Made by a program: the position numbers and the translations under genes
Shown here: piece after piece, positions 53,889 through 61,342 of the stretch
Layout: every line of letters starts with the position of its first letter
Numbering within the stretch: position 1 is the first letter of the stretch
NCBI GenBank assembly: GCA_900546435.1
Contig: URCQ01000012.1
Coordinates: 1 to 64,000 of the forward strand
DNA length: 64,000 bases
Direction: 5' to 3'
Source of the DNA: an uncultured Pseudobutyrivibrio sp.
GTDB taxonomy: Bacteria > Bacillota > Clostridia > Lachnospirales > Lachnospiraceae
Notes under the pieces: model-generated
Told to the model about the DNA's origin: nothing
The model's database searches: none
Seen by the model: the letters and a program-made list of their open reading frames with translations, nothing else

Positions 53889-55006
53889 TGGCAGAGGAAA
53901 TTCAGGAAGCGGTACAGATTATCCGTGTCGCATATGACGGGATAGAGATTGCTATGAAAGTAGGCAGTGGCGGTATTGCCGCCATGCAGAAGGCAATCGA
54001 CTTTTTAAAGGGGATGCTTGATTATGAAAAGTCGTTGGGAAAAACATCTATGAGAAAGCTGCTCTTAAAGGGCGGGGATTTGCAGGTATTGCAGTTTAAA
54101 ACGGAAGATATGAGAAAGGTTGAGAGAATGGCAAAGAAATACGGAATCCTGTATTCGGTTCTTCCAGACTGTAACAAGACAGACGGTATGAGTGAGGTCA
54201 TCTTTCATACAGAGGCAGTTCCCCGTGTGAATATGATGATACAGAAGCTGAAATTTGGCAGGATTGCCACCTTTGATGACTATCTGAAGAATGGAGATGA
54301 AAAGTCCCTCGGCAAGCTGATGGATTTTTTGAGAAAACAGCAGGGAAACGAGAAAAGCCACACGGTAGAAGGGGATAAGGTAAATTCTGCCATAGACGGA
54401 CTCATTGAAAAAGTGGGAATGTTTGCTATGGAAAAACAGGCTATCAGTGTGGAGCAGGTCAAGGAGAATTTCAGCATCAATGGGGAGCAGGCAGAAAATG
54501 TAATAAAACAGCTTGAGACAATCGGGGTGCTTGGCGGCAGGAGTGAGGATGGTACACACAAGGTAATGATGGATAAGGAGGCTTTCACTAACCGGATCAG
54601 AGGGTATCAGAGCCTTGCGGACAGAATGAGGGCAATATCTGCCTCAAAAAATACGAACCTGTCAGATGTTACGATCAGTAAGAAACTTATTGCAGAAGAA
54701 AACGACCATGCAGTAAAGACCAGAGTTCCGGGAACATGGGGAAAAGATGTCAGATATGTGTGGCTGCATAAGGAGAACGTTATGGATATCCATAATGGAA
54801 AGACAATGCTCACATTCCTTGATACCAGCAAGGATTACAAACTCTATGATGAGCAGAACCGTGTGGTAACTACGAAAAAGGGAGACGAACTTTATACGCA
54901 TTATGATAAGGTAGAATCATCTGTCAGGGAGCGATATGAAAAGGTTCAGAAAGAACAGAAAAAGACCACAAAGAAGAAAACGGTTACTACCAGAAAAGAG
55001 AGGTAG
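53888..55006 (+). CDS. PcfB/DUF3801-like protein, partner of the coupling protein
   Basis: 372 residues. The N-terminal 130 residues (TSMRKLLLKGGDLQVLQFKTEDMRKVERMAKKYGILYSVL, later MMIQKLKFGRI) match the DUF3801/PcfB pattern. A middle winged-helix-like region (VEQVKENFSINGEQAENVIKQLETIGVLG) and a Lys-rich tail follow. It is directly before virD4, as PcfB is before PcfC in pCF10, where it links relaxosome and coupling protein. Confidence 0.75.
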   Translation: MAEEIQEAVQIIRVAYDGIEIAMKVGSGGIAAMQKAIDFLKGMLDYEKSLGKTSMRKLLLKGGDLQVLQFKTEDMRKVERMAKKYGILYSVLPDCNKTDGMSEVIFHTEAVPRVNMMIQKLKFGRIATFDDYLKNGDEKSLGKLMDFLRKQQGNEKSHTVEGDKVNSAIDGLIEKVGMFAMEKQAISVEQVKENFSINGEQAENVIKQLETIGVLGGRSEDGTHKVMMDKEAFTNRIRGYQSLADRMRAISASKNTNLSDVTISKKLIAEENDHAVKTRVPGTWGKDVRYVWLHKENVMDIHNGKTMLTFLDTSKDYKLYDEQNRVVTTKKGDELYTHYDKVESSVRERYEKVQKEQKKTTKKKTVTTRKER

Positions 55007-55012
55007 GAGCCT

Positions 55013-57193
55013 ATGCAGACAACGAAGAAAAAACCGTCACTGATATTTATTTTAGTGGGTGCAGTGTTATCCGGGTATCTTGGTTATCTGATAAATGGTG
55101 CATGGACAGAAGGGATTGCCTTTAATGACTTTATGAACAGGTTCAATGAAGTGTGTGCAGTTCCTTTTGCCAATTATTACAATTCAAATACAGTAAACGC
55201 AGTAGCCATTGCATTATGTATCTATGCAATGGCTATTATTATGTATTACACCAGCCAGAGAAACTATATGCCCGGCAAAGAATATGGTACAGCAAGATTT
55301 GAAAATCCGAAGCAGGTCAATAAGATACTGGCGGATAAAGATGAGAATTTCAACCGGATACTCAGTCAGAATGTGAAGATGTCGCTGGATTTCCGAAGGC
55401 TGAAGCTCAACGGAAATATACTTATCTGCGGCGGTTCCGGAGCAGGAAAGACATTTTATGAAGTAAAACCGAATCTTATGCAGATGCCGCATAACTGTTC
55501 TTTTATCTGTACCGATCCAAAGGGAGAGATATTAAGAAGCTGTGGGCAGATGTTAAAGGATAACGGGTACAATGTAAAAGTTATCAATCTTTTGGAGATG
55601 GATAAATCAGACTGTTACAATCCATTTTCCTATATCAGAGAGGAAACTGATGTGGTGAAGCTGATTACCAATCTTATCAGTAATACCACACCAAAAGGCT
55701 CAACACCGAGTGATCCGTTCTGGGAGAAAGCGGAAGGCTTGTTTTTACAGGCAATTTTCTATTATGTGTGGCTGGAGGTGCAGCCTGCAAAGCGAAACTT
55801 TGAGACAGTTTTGAAGCTGCTTGGAGAAGCAGAGGTCAAGGAACCGGGAAAGGCTTCAAAGCTGGATGTCCGTATGAAGTTTTTAGAGGAGAGTTCGCCG
55901 CTTGGAGCAAACCATCCGGCAGTCAAACAGTATAACAAATGTATGAGGGGTGCCGGAGATACTGTCCGTTCCATTATCATCAGTGCAAACTCAAGACTTG
56001 CATTTCTTGAAAATAAGCAGGTTTTACGCCTGCTCTCCAAAGATGAACTGAACCTGTCTGATATCGGCATTGGAGTCAATGGAGATGGGGAGACAAAGAC
56101 AGCACTGTTCTGTGTAATCCCGGATAGTGATAAATCCTATAACTTTATTATCGGTATGCTGTACACACAGATATTTCAGGAATTGTACTATCAGGCAGAC
56201 TTTAACTGCGGTGGCAGACTGCCAATTCACGTCACCTTTATGTTAGACGAATTTGCGAATGTCGCATTGCCTGATGACTTCTGTTCGTTGTTATCGACAA
56301 TGCGAAGCCGGGAGATTTCAAGTATTATCATCATTCAGAATTTCGCCCAGCTAAAGGCACTTTTCAAAGATACTTGGGAAACAATCCCCGGCAACTGCGA
56401 TACCTTCATATATCTTGGAGGCAATGAGCAGAGTACACACAAGTATGTCTCGGAGCTTTTGGGTAAAGGCACGATTGATAAAAAATCAAGCGGAGAGACA
56501 AAGGGCAGACAGGGAAGCTCATCAAGGAATTATGATGTTTTAGGCAGGGAACTGTTTACACCCGATGAGGTCAGAAAGCTGGATAATAAGAAATGTATTA
56601 TTTTTATCCGTGGTTTTGATCCGATAATGGACAATAAGTATATTCCATTCCGACACCCGATGTTTAATCAGACAGCGGACGGAAAGGGAAAAGCCTATGT
56701 CCATAAGACACAGGGAGCTGATCGTATCATTGGACCGCCATTTGAGATTTTGTCGGAAAAAGCCATTAAGCATTATGAAAAAATGAAGGATAAGGGCGAA
56801 AATGTGTATATTGATACACTGACCTATGAGCAGTTTATGCTGCTTGGGGATAAGGAATTAAGCAGGAGATTTTCAATGCAGGATGAGGCAGAGCAGAAGG
56901 CGAAAATCGACAGGGAGCAGGCAAATGAGTTTGAATATGCCGATGAGTCGCAGAAAGCGGAGAACTCCGACAGTACCAATGGAGGAGAGAAGCCTGTAAG
57001 AAATCCTGAAAGGGAGAAGACGAAGTGGGAGGATACAATCACAAACCGAATGATGCACTGGTCATATACAGCGGAGCAGAAGGAGGAAGTGAAGAAAGCA
57101 CTTGCGGCAGGTGTTCCAAAAGCAACGATACTTACTTATTTTTATCCGGAAGTGACGGTGGAGAAGATGAGTTCGTACCGGAAGGAGCAGTAA
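55013..57193 (+). CDS. VirD4/TraG-type type IV coupling protein
   Basis: A 726-residue ATPase that hands the relaxosome to the mating channel. Two N-terminal membrane segments (about 9-28 and 62-80) precede Walker A GGSGAGKT (140-147), DPKGEIL, and Walker B MLDEFANV near residue 405. FAQLKALF and the C-terminal Q/N-rich arginine region follow. The tail beyond about 600 is charged and ends in a short helix-turn-like unit (EEVKKALAAGVPKATILTYFYPEV). Confidence 0.95.
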   Translation: MQTTKKKPSLIFILVGAVLSGYLGYLINGAWTEGIAFNDFMNRFNEVCAVPFANYYNSNTVNAVAIALCIYAMAIIMYYTSQRNYMPGKEYGTARFENPKQVNKILADKDENFNRILSQNVKMSLDFRRLKLNGNILICGGSGAGKTFYEVKPNLMQMPHNCSFICTDPKGEILRSCGQMLKDNGYNVKVINLLEMDKSDCYNPFSYIREETDVVKLITNLISNTTPKGSTPSDPFWEKAEGLFLQAIFYYVWLEVQPAKRNFETVLKLLGEAEVKEPGKASKLDVRMKFLEESSPLGANHPAVKQYNKCMRGAGDTVRSIIISANSRLAFLENKQVLRLLSKDELNLSDIGIGVNGDGETKTALFCVIPDSDKSYNFIIGMLYTQIFQELYYQADFNCGGRLPIHVTFMLDEFANVALPDDFCSLLSTMRSREISSIIIIQNFAQLKALFKDTWETIPGNCDTFIYLGGNEQSTHKYVSELLGKGTIDKKSSGETKGRQGSSSRNYDVLGRELFTPDEVRKLDNKKCIIFIRGFDPIMDNKYIPFRHPMFNQTADGKGKAYVHKTQGADRIIGPPFEILSEKAIKHYEKMKDKGENVYIDTLTYEQFMLLGDKELSRRFSMQDEAEQKAKIDREQANEFEYADESQKAENSDSTNGGEKPVRNPEREKTKWEDTITNRMMHWSYTAEQKEEVKKALAAGVPKATILTYFYPEVTVEKMSSYRKEQ

Positions 57194-57198
57194 AGGTG

Positions 57199-57239
57199 TC
57201 GCATAGGCACAGGAGCTGTGGTATAATGTGCCTATGCGA
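57199..57239 (+). promoter_or_regulatory. 13-bp inverted repeat around a TATAAT box
   Basis: TCGCATAGGCACA (57199-57211) and TGTGCCTATGCGA (57227-57239) are perfect complements. The -10-like TATAAT (57222-57227) sits at the inner edge of the right arm. It may be an operator over the promoter of the DinB-like gene, or a hairpin ending virD4, though there is no T-run. Confidence 0.55.
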
Positions 57240-57289
57240 AATTAAAGAGTTTCGTAAATCGGTATTTGAGAGGGGATGGAATATGAATT

Positions 57290-57946
57290 ATGAATAAGGA
57301 ATGGTCTGAACTTAATAAAACAATGCAGGCTCAAATAAAAAAGAAAGATACTTATAAGATGGGCATTGATACTTTATTTAATTTGCGAAGACAGTTAATG
57401 CAAACTTTGGTATCTTTCAAAGAAGATTTATGCAGAGAAGATTTTAATGCAATCCCCTTTATAAACGCTGATGGTTACCATAGCAAGACGATTGCCTATT
57501 CAATTTGGCATATTTTTCGTATTGAAGATATTGTTGCGCATACAGTGATAACTGAAGATGAACAGGTATTTTTTACTGGCAATTATCAAGTGCGTATCAA
57601 TTCACCAATCATCACAACCGGAAATGAACTCGTTAAACAGCAGATTGCCGATTTTTCAAAGCAGCTTAATCTGGAAGAGCTATATTCGTATATTTTTGAA
57701 GTACGAGAAAGCACCGAGAAAATACTTGAACGGTTTTCTTATGATGAGTTGAAATGGAAAATTCCAGACGAAAGAAAAGGCTATTTAAAATCGCTGAATG
57801 TAGTAAACTGTGATGAAAAAGCAATTTGGCTGATTGATTATTGGTGTAGTAAAGATATTCGTGGACTAATTCAAATGCCGTTTTCAAGACATTGGATTAT
57901 GCACACAGAAGCCTGTCTGCGCATAAAGAACAAGATGCATTCATAA
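57290..57946 (+). CDS. DinB-like putative metal-binding protein (cargo)
   Basis: 218 residues with the four-helix DinB layout and histidine pattern: YHSKTIAYSIWHIFRIEDIVAH and FSRHWIMHTEACLRIK. DinB-superfamily proteins include thiol transferases; no function can be assigned here. G+C is lower than in the transfer genes, which fits cargo. A four-codon open frame (57283) precedes and overlaps the start. Confidence 0.7.
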   Translation: MNKEWSELNKTMQAQIKKKDTYKMGIDTLFNLRRQLMQTLVSFKEDLCREDFNAIPFINADGYHSKTIAYSIWHIFRIEDIVAHTVITEDEQVFFTGNYQVRINSPIITTGNELVKQQIADFSKQLNLEELYSYIFEVRESTEKILERFSYDELKWKIPDERKGYLKSLNVVNCDEKAIWLIDYWCSKDIRGLIQMPFSRHWIMHTEACLRIKNKMHS

Positions 57947-58032
57947 ATAAAAATTCAAGTTTGCCGAAATATATTTCTAACTTTCCCCATTTTACAGGTT
58001 TTCCAGCCTATTCATTAGTGAAATGATATGTA

Positions 58033-58084
58033 TTTTCCCTTATTTTTGCCCTTATGAGATAATCACAAGGGAAATAAGGGAAAG
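58033..58084. repeat. Nested inverted and direct repeats beside the integrase remnant
   Basis: TTTTCCCTTATTT pairs with AAATAAGGGAAA, and inside it CCCTT pairs with AAGGG. The same bases form direct repeats (CCCTTAT twice, AAGGGAAA twice). It lies just past the 3' end of the recombinase remnant, so it may be a terminator for it or integrase arm sites near an element end. The stretch 57947-58032 shows nothing. Confidence 0.55.
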
Positions 58085-58090
58085 TTTTAT

Positions 58091-58260
58091 TTAGTCGTTT
58101 CCTGCCACTTTATCAAGTAACCTTGCGGATTCCCGTTTGGCTTTTCTTGTGGAGTGAGCGTAGACATTCATTGTGGTACTGACATCTGAGTGTCCTAACA
58201 GTTCCTGCACATCCTTTGGTGCTGCTCCATTTGCCAGAAGGTTGCTTGTGTAGGTGTGCC
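58091..58260 (-). pseudogene. Tyrosine recombinase (integrase), C-terminal fragment
   Basis: The minus frame reads HTYTSNLLANGAAPKDVQEL, then LGHSDVSTTMNVYAH and a basic tail to TAA at 58091. It holds the HxxR-region remnant, the LGHxS/D block and the catalytic Tyr. The preceding catalytic Arg is gone: the codon before His is TGG and then a stop. Homology ends at 58260, where the G+C-rich element begins, so this integrase was cut by insertion or rearrangement. The missing 5' part may lie beyond the window. Confidence 0.85.
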
Positions 58261-58356
58261 ATTACGGTATAATAACGACAAACGGAAAAAGCCTTGATTT
58301 TCAAGGGGTTTCAGCGTTTGTCGCCGTCTATTCAATTCCTTTTCCCAAGTTGAAAT

Positions 58357-58413
58357 ATGGCGAGAAAATTGACGAAAAAAGGAGGCTGTTACATTAACGA
58401 CAAAACCGAATAG
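58357..58413 (+). CDS. 18-residue leader peptide of the inner element
   Basis: MARKLTKKGGCYINDKTE, ending at 58413, three bases before a strong hairpin and followed by a terminator. The ribosome site is poor. The layout (short ORF, hairpin, terminator, first structural gene) is that of an attenuator. Low confidence that it is translated. Confidence 0.4.
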   Translation: MARKLTKKGGCYINDKTE

Positions 58414-58416
58414 TGC

Positions 58417-58445
58417 CAGCGGTCCGGCATTTTGCCTGGCCGCTG
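58417..58445 (+). promoter_or_regulatory. Leader hairpin (possible antiterminator/pause)
   Basis: CAGCGGTCCGGC pairs with GCCTGGCCGCTG over 12 positions with one mismatch and one G-U, with a 5-base loop. It begins 3 bases after the leader ORF. Confidence 0.6.
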
Positions 58446-58453
58446 ATTGCCGT

Positions 58454-58488
58454 GGGCGTTTCATCTTTTTAGGTGGACGCCCTTTTTT
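58454..58488 (+). terminator. Terminator in the leader of the inner element
   Basis: A GGGCGT / ACGCCC stem is followed by six T, 31 bases before the first structural gene. Confidence 0.7.
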
Positions 58489-58519
58489 CATGCAGATTTT
58501 TAGAAGAAAGGAGCCACAC

Positions 58520-59041
58520 ATGGAACTGAACGAAATGGAAAAAAAGATGCTCTTTCAGGCCGAAGGAGACTGTCAGGCAAAGGTTCTGAATGAGCTTTAC
58601 ATGACCGTGCGATATTCAAACAATTCCGAGCTGCGGGAGGCGGCGGAAAGCCTTATGGCAAAGGTGCGTGTTCTGTCGGACCGTGAGTGCATGGATTTGG
58701 TGCGGGACATTCAGAAGAATTACCGGCTGCCCCACCCGCCCCGGACTATCGGGGAAAGGATCGCCGAGGCCAGGCAGCAGTCCGGCGCGGAGAAATTAAA
58801 GGGGCATGACATCATGGGGCTGGAACGCTTTGACCCGGAGGTTAAGCACATGATCGTCTTTGATGTGCTGTCCTATGATTCCCCTGTTGGGGATAAGGGC
58901 GATAAAATGCGCCTGTTTCTTACGGAGGCCGGCTATCAGAAATTCTTAGAGAGCCAGGAACGGGGCGAAGTCAAACTGAAAAATCATGCGAAGGTCTCAG
59001 GCGGCCATCTCCATTATGACCGCAGGGACCGCGCTTTGTAA
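58520..59041 (+). CDS. Hypothetical protein at the left end of the inner conjugative element
   Basis: 173 residues. ELNEMEKKMLFQAEGDCQAKVLNEL at the N-terminus is followed by a charged helical part and a compact C-terminus (HMIVFDVLSYDSPVGDKGDKMRLFLTEAGY). The start at 58520 follows AAAGGAG. Such proteins head Tn1549-like elements; function unknown. G+C is clearly higher than upstream. Confidence 0.75.
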   Translation: MELNEMEKKMLFQAEGDCQAKVLNELYMTVRYSNNSELREAAESLMAKVRVLSDRECMDLVRDIQKNYRLPHPPRTIGERIAEARQQSGAEKLKGHDIMGLERFDPEVKHMIVFDVLSYDSPVGDKGDKMRLFLTEAGYQKFLESQERGEVKLKNHAKVSGGHLHYDRRDRAL

Positions 59042-59070
59042 CGGAATAACCGAAGAAAGGAGGCTGTGAA

Positions 59071-59943
59071 ATGGCTGTATTCCGTGTAGAGAAAACGAAG
59101 GACTTTACGGTTATGAGCAATCACCACCTGCGCAATACGGAACTGTCCTTAAAGGCGAAGGGGCTTCTTTCCCTTATGCTGTCGCTGCCGGAAGATTGGG
59201 ATTATACCACAAAGGGGCTGGCCCACATTTGCAGGGATGGCGTGGATTCCATTACCACCGCCCTGAAGGAGCTGGAACGGCACGGGTATCTCACCAGGCA
59301 GCGCCTCCGCAATGAGAACGGACAGCTCGGCGATATTGAGTACACGATCCACGAAAAGCCTGTAACCGGCGTAAAACAAGGTGTTTCACCTAAACGGGAA
59401 AATCCAAGACAGGTAAATCCAAGACAGGCAAAACCTGAACAGGCGGAACCTGAACAGGAAAATCCCGCACAATTAAATACTAATCCACAAAAAACTAAAA
59501 AATCAAAAACGGATATATCAAGGACACATCAATCAATCTATCCGGAAGAGCCGGAAACGGCAGGCTGTCAGGATGGGATTGATAGGATGGATATGGCAGA
59601 GGCATACCGTGGAATTATCAAAGAGAATATTGAGTATGACTTTCTGGTTCCCCGCTATGGGCAGGAACGCATGGACGAGACTGTGGAGCTTATGCTGGAA
59701 ACGGTGCTGTCAAGACGGCCCTATATCCGCATTGCCGGAGACGACTTCCCACGGGAGGTTGTCAGGAGCCGGTTCTTAAAGATCAATTCCGACCACCTGG
59801 AGTATGTTTTTGACTGTATCGACAAGAACGTTACGAAGGTCAACAACATCAAGGCTTATCTGCTGGCAGCGCTGTATAACGCGCCGGCAACAATGGATAG
59901 CTATTACCGTGCGGAGGTCAACCATGACCTGTACGGCTGTTAG
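59071..59943 (+). CDS. Replication-initiator-like protein (HTH + DUF6017)
   Basis: 290 residues. The N-terminal about 110 residues are a winged helix-turn-helix (YTVMSNHHLRN-like start, SLKAKGLLSLMLSLPEDWDYTTKGLAHICRDGVDSITTALKELERHGYL). A Gln/Pro-rich linker with repeats (RQVNPRQAKPEQAEPEQ) follows. The C-terminal DUF6017-type domain (GIIKENIEYDFLVPRYG...VKAYLLAALYN-like) resembles plasmid RepA relatives. Known to sit near the start of Tn1549-type elements. Confidence 0.85.
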   Translation: MAVFRVEKTKDFTVMSNHHLRNTELSLKAKGLLSLMLSLPEDWDYTTKGLAHICRDGVDSITTALKELERHGYLTRQRLRNENGQLGDIEYTIHEKPVTGVKQGVSPKRENPRQVNPRQAKPEQAEPEQENPAQLNTNPQKTKKSKTDISRTHQSIYPEEPETAGCQDGIDRMDMAEAYRGIIKENIEYDFLVPRYGQERMDETVELMLETVLSRRPYIRIAGDDFPREVVRSRFLKINSDHLEYVFDCIDKNVTKVNNIKAYLLAALYNAPATMDSYYRAEVNHDLYGC

Positions 59944-59994
59944 GCGCTTTCAGGCGTCTTTTTTCATATCATCACAGGAAGGAGGCGAAGCACG

Positions 59995-60033
59995 ATGAAA
60001 CGAAAATCTGTGCCGACACCATGCCCGGTGTAA
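59995..60033 (+). CDS. 12-residue upstream ORF overlapping the TOPRIM gene
   Basis: MKRKSVPTPCPV, with the strong site GGAAGGAGG upstream; its stop lies 8 bases inside the TOPRIM gene, which has no site of its own. Translation of the TOPRIM gene may depend on termination-reinitiation here. An older frameshift is the alternative. Confidence 0.4.
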   Translation: MKRKSVPTPCPV

Positions 60034-61001
60034 CCAAAGAGCAGATTCAGGCGGCACGGGAGGCGGACCTGTTCGCCTGGCTGCAATCCCATGAGCCCGG
60101 CGTGCTCAAACGGGACGGCCCCAATTACCGGCACAAGGAGCATGACAGCCTGGTCTATGTGACCGGGAAACGGTACTGGTACTGGAACAGCCGGGGCCGC
60201 AGTATTAACGCCCTGGATTACCTGATCCAGATTCGGGGCTATGGTCTGGTGGATGCGGTTCAAGCACTGGCAGGCGGAGAAATACGGCAGACGCCGGCTT
60301 ACCAAAGCGCGGCGGCAAAGCAGGCACAGAGAGAGCCGGAAAAGAAACCGTTTACGCTGCCCTGGGCCAGACGGTGTGCTACCGCCGCTGTTTCGTATTT
60401 GCAGCGGCGCGGGATCAGTTCGGATGTGATCAGCCGGTGCTTTCGGAACGGGCTTTTCTATGAGGCCCGGTATCATGGCGAACCGGTCTGCGTGTTTGTC
60501 GGAAAAGACAACGCGGGGAAAGCGAAGTTTGCCTGTATGCGCGGTATCACCGGCAATCTCAAAAAGGATGTTTATGGCAGTGACAAGGAATTTAGCTTCT
60601 GCTACCCACCGCAGAATCCGGGCAGCCGCCATGTGGCCGTTTTTGAGGCTCCCATTGACGCACTTTCCCATGCCACGCTGCAAGAGCTCGAAGGCTGGAA
60701 ATGGAATGGCTACCGCTTATCCCTGGGAGGCACCTCCCATGTGGCGCTGACCGCGTTTCTGGAACGCCACCCGGAAATAAAGCGGGTCACGCTTTACATG
60801 GACAATGATCTTGGCGGCCTTACCAATGCCCGGAAAATCAAAGCCATGCTCCATGAGGATCAGCGGTTTAAGCATATCCGGGTGAGCGTCAACCCGCCCC
60901 GCGTCGGAAAGGACTATAACGAAAAGCTGCAACATATCAGGGAACAAATTAAAGGCCGTCAACTACAATGCCGCCAGAAACAGGCGGCTATTTCAATTTA
61001 A
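60021..61001 (+). CDS. DUF3991/TOPRIM primase-like protein (inner element)
   Basis: 326 residues, same architecture as the protein at 48594: an N-terminal part with EADLFAWLQSHEPGVL, YWYWNSRGRSINALDYLIQI; then AVFEAPIDALSH (Glu) and LYMDNDLGGLTNARKI (DxD) of TOPRIM. Probably a primase-like replication or transfer protein. Start taken at ATG 60021, inside a short upstream ORF. Confidence 0.85.
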   Translation: MPGVTKEQIQAAREADLFAWLQSHEPGVLKRDGPNYRHKEHDSLVYVTGKRYWYWNSRGRSINALDYLIQIRGYGLVDAVQALAGGEIRQTPAYQSAAAKQAQREPEKKPFTLPWARRCATAAVSYLQRRGISSDVISRCFRNGLFYEARYHGEPVCVFVGKDNAGKAKFACMRGITGNLKKDVYGSDKEFSFCYPPQNPGSRHVAVFEAPIDALSHATLQELEGWKWNGYRLSLGGTSHVALTAFLERHPEIKRVTLYMDNDLGGLTNARKIKAMLHEDQRFKHIRVSVNPPRVGKDYNEKLQHIREQIKGRQLQCRQKQAAISI

Positions 61002-61016
61002 CAGGAGGATTTTAAC

Positions 61017-61304
61017 ATGACGAAGACAGAAAATACCGCTTTGCAAATGATCGCCGAAGCCGCCCGGTGCCCGGAATATGGCCCCGATATGGTTAAGGCT
61101 TTGATGGAAAAATTGGATATGAACGAAAAGGGCTTTGCGCTTCTGATGAACGTTACGCCCTCCACTGTCCGGCTCTGGACCAGCGGCGCCGTTCAGCCCA
61201 GCGGCACGGCCAAGCGCCTGATGCAAATTTATGAAACCGGGCCGGAAATCGTGAGCAAGATTGCCGGCGGACAGCACCCGGAGGATGGAAATGCTTATAA
61301 ATGA
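61017..61304 (+). CDS. Helix-turn-helix regulator (XRE/HigA-like)
   Basis: 95 residues with one HTH (EKGFALLMNVTPSTVRLWTSGAVQPSGTAKRLMQI), the pattern of XRE-type regulators whose recognition helix reads TPSTVRLW. AGGAGG lies just upstream. Probably controls element genes. Confidence 0.85.
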   Translation: MTKTENTALQMIAEAARCPEYGPDMVKALMEKLDMNEKGFALLMNVTPSTVRLWTSGAVQPSGTAKRLMQIYETGPEIVSKIAGGQHPEDGNAYK

Positions 61305-61342
61305 TTGCGTTAAGTTTTCGCACAGACTGGAGGTGATAATGT

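Noticed and set aside
58195..58521. 108-codon minus-strand frame across the element junction
   Set aside because: It joins an out-of-frame reading of the integrase remnant to the leader of the inner element; the integrase frame itself is recognisable in another register.
59964..60683. 239-codon open frame on the minus strand
   Set aside because: Antisense shadow of the G+C-rich TOPRIM gene, which has clear motifs on the other strand.
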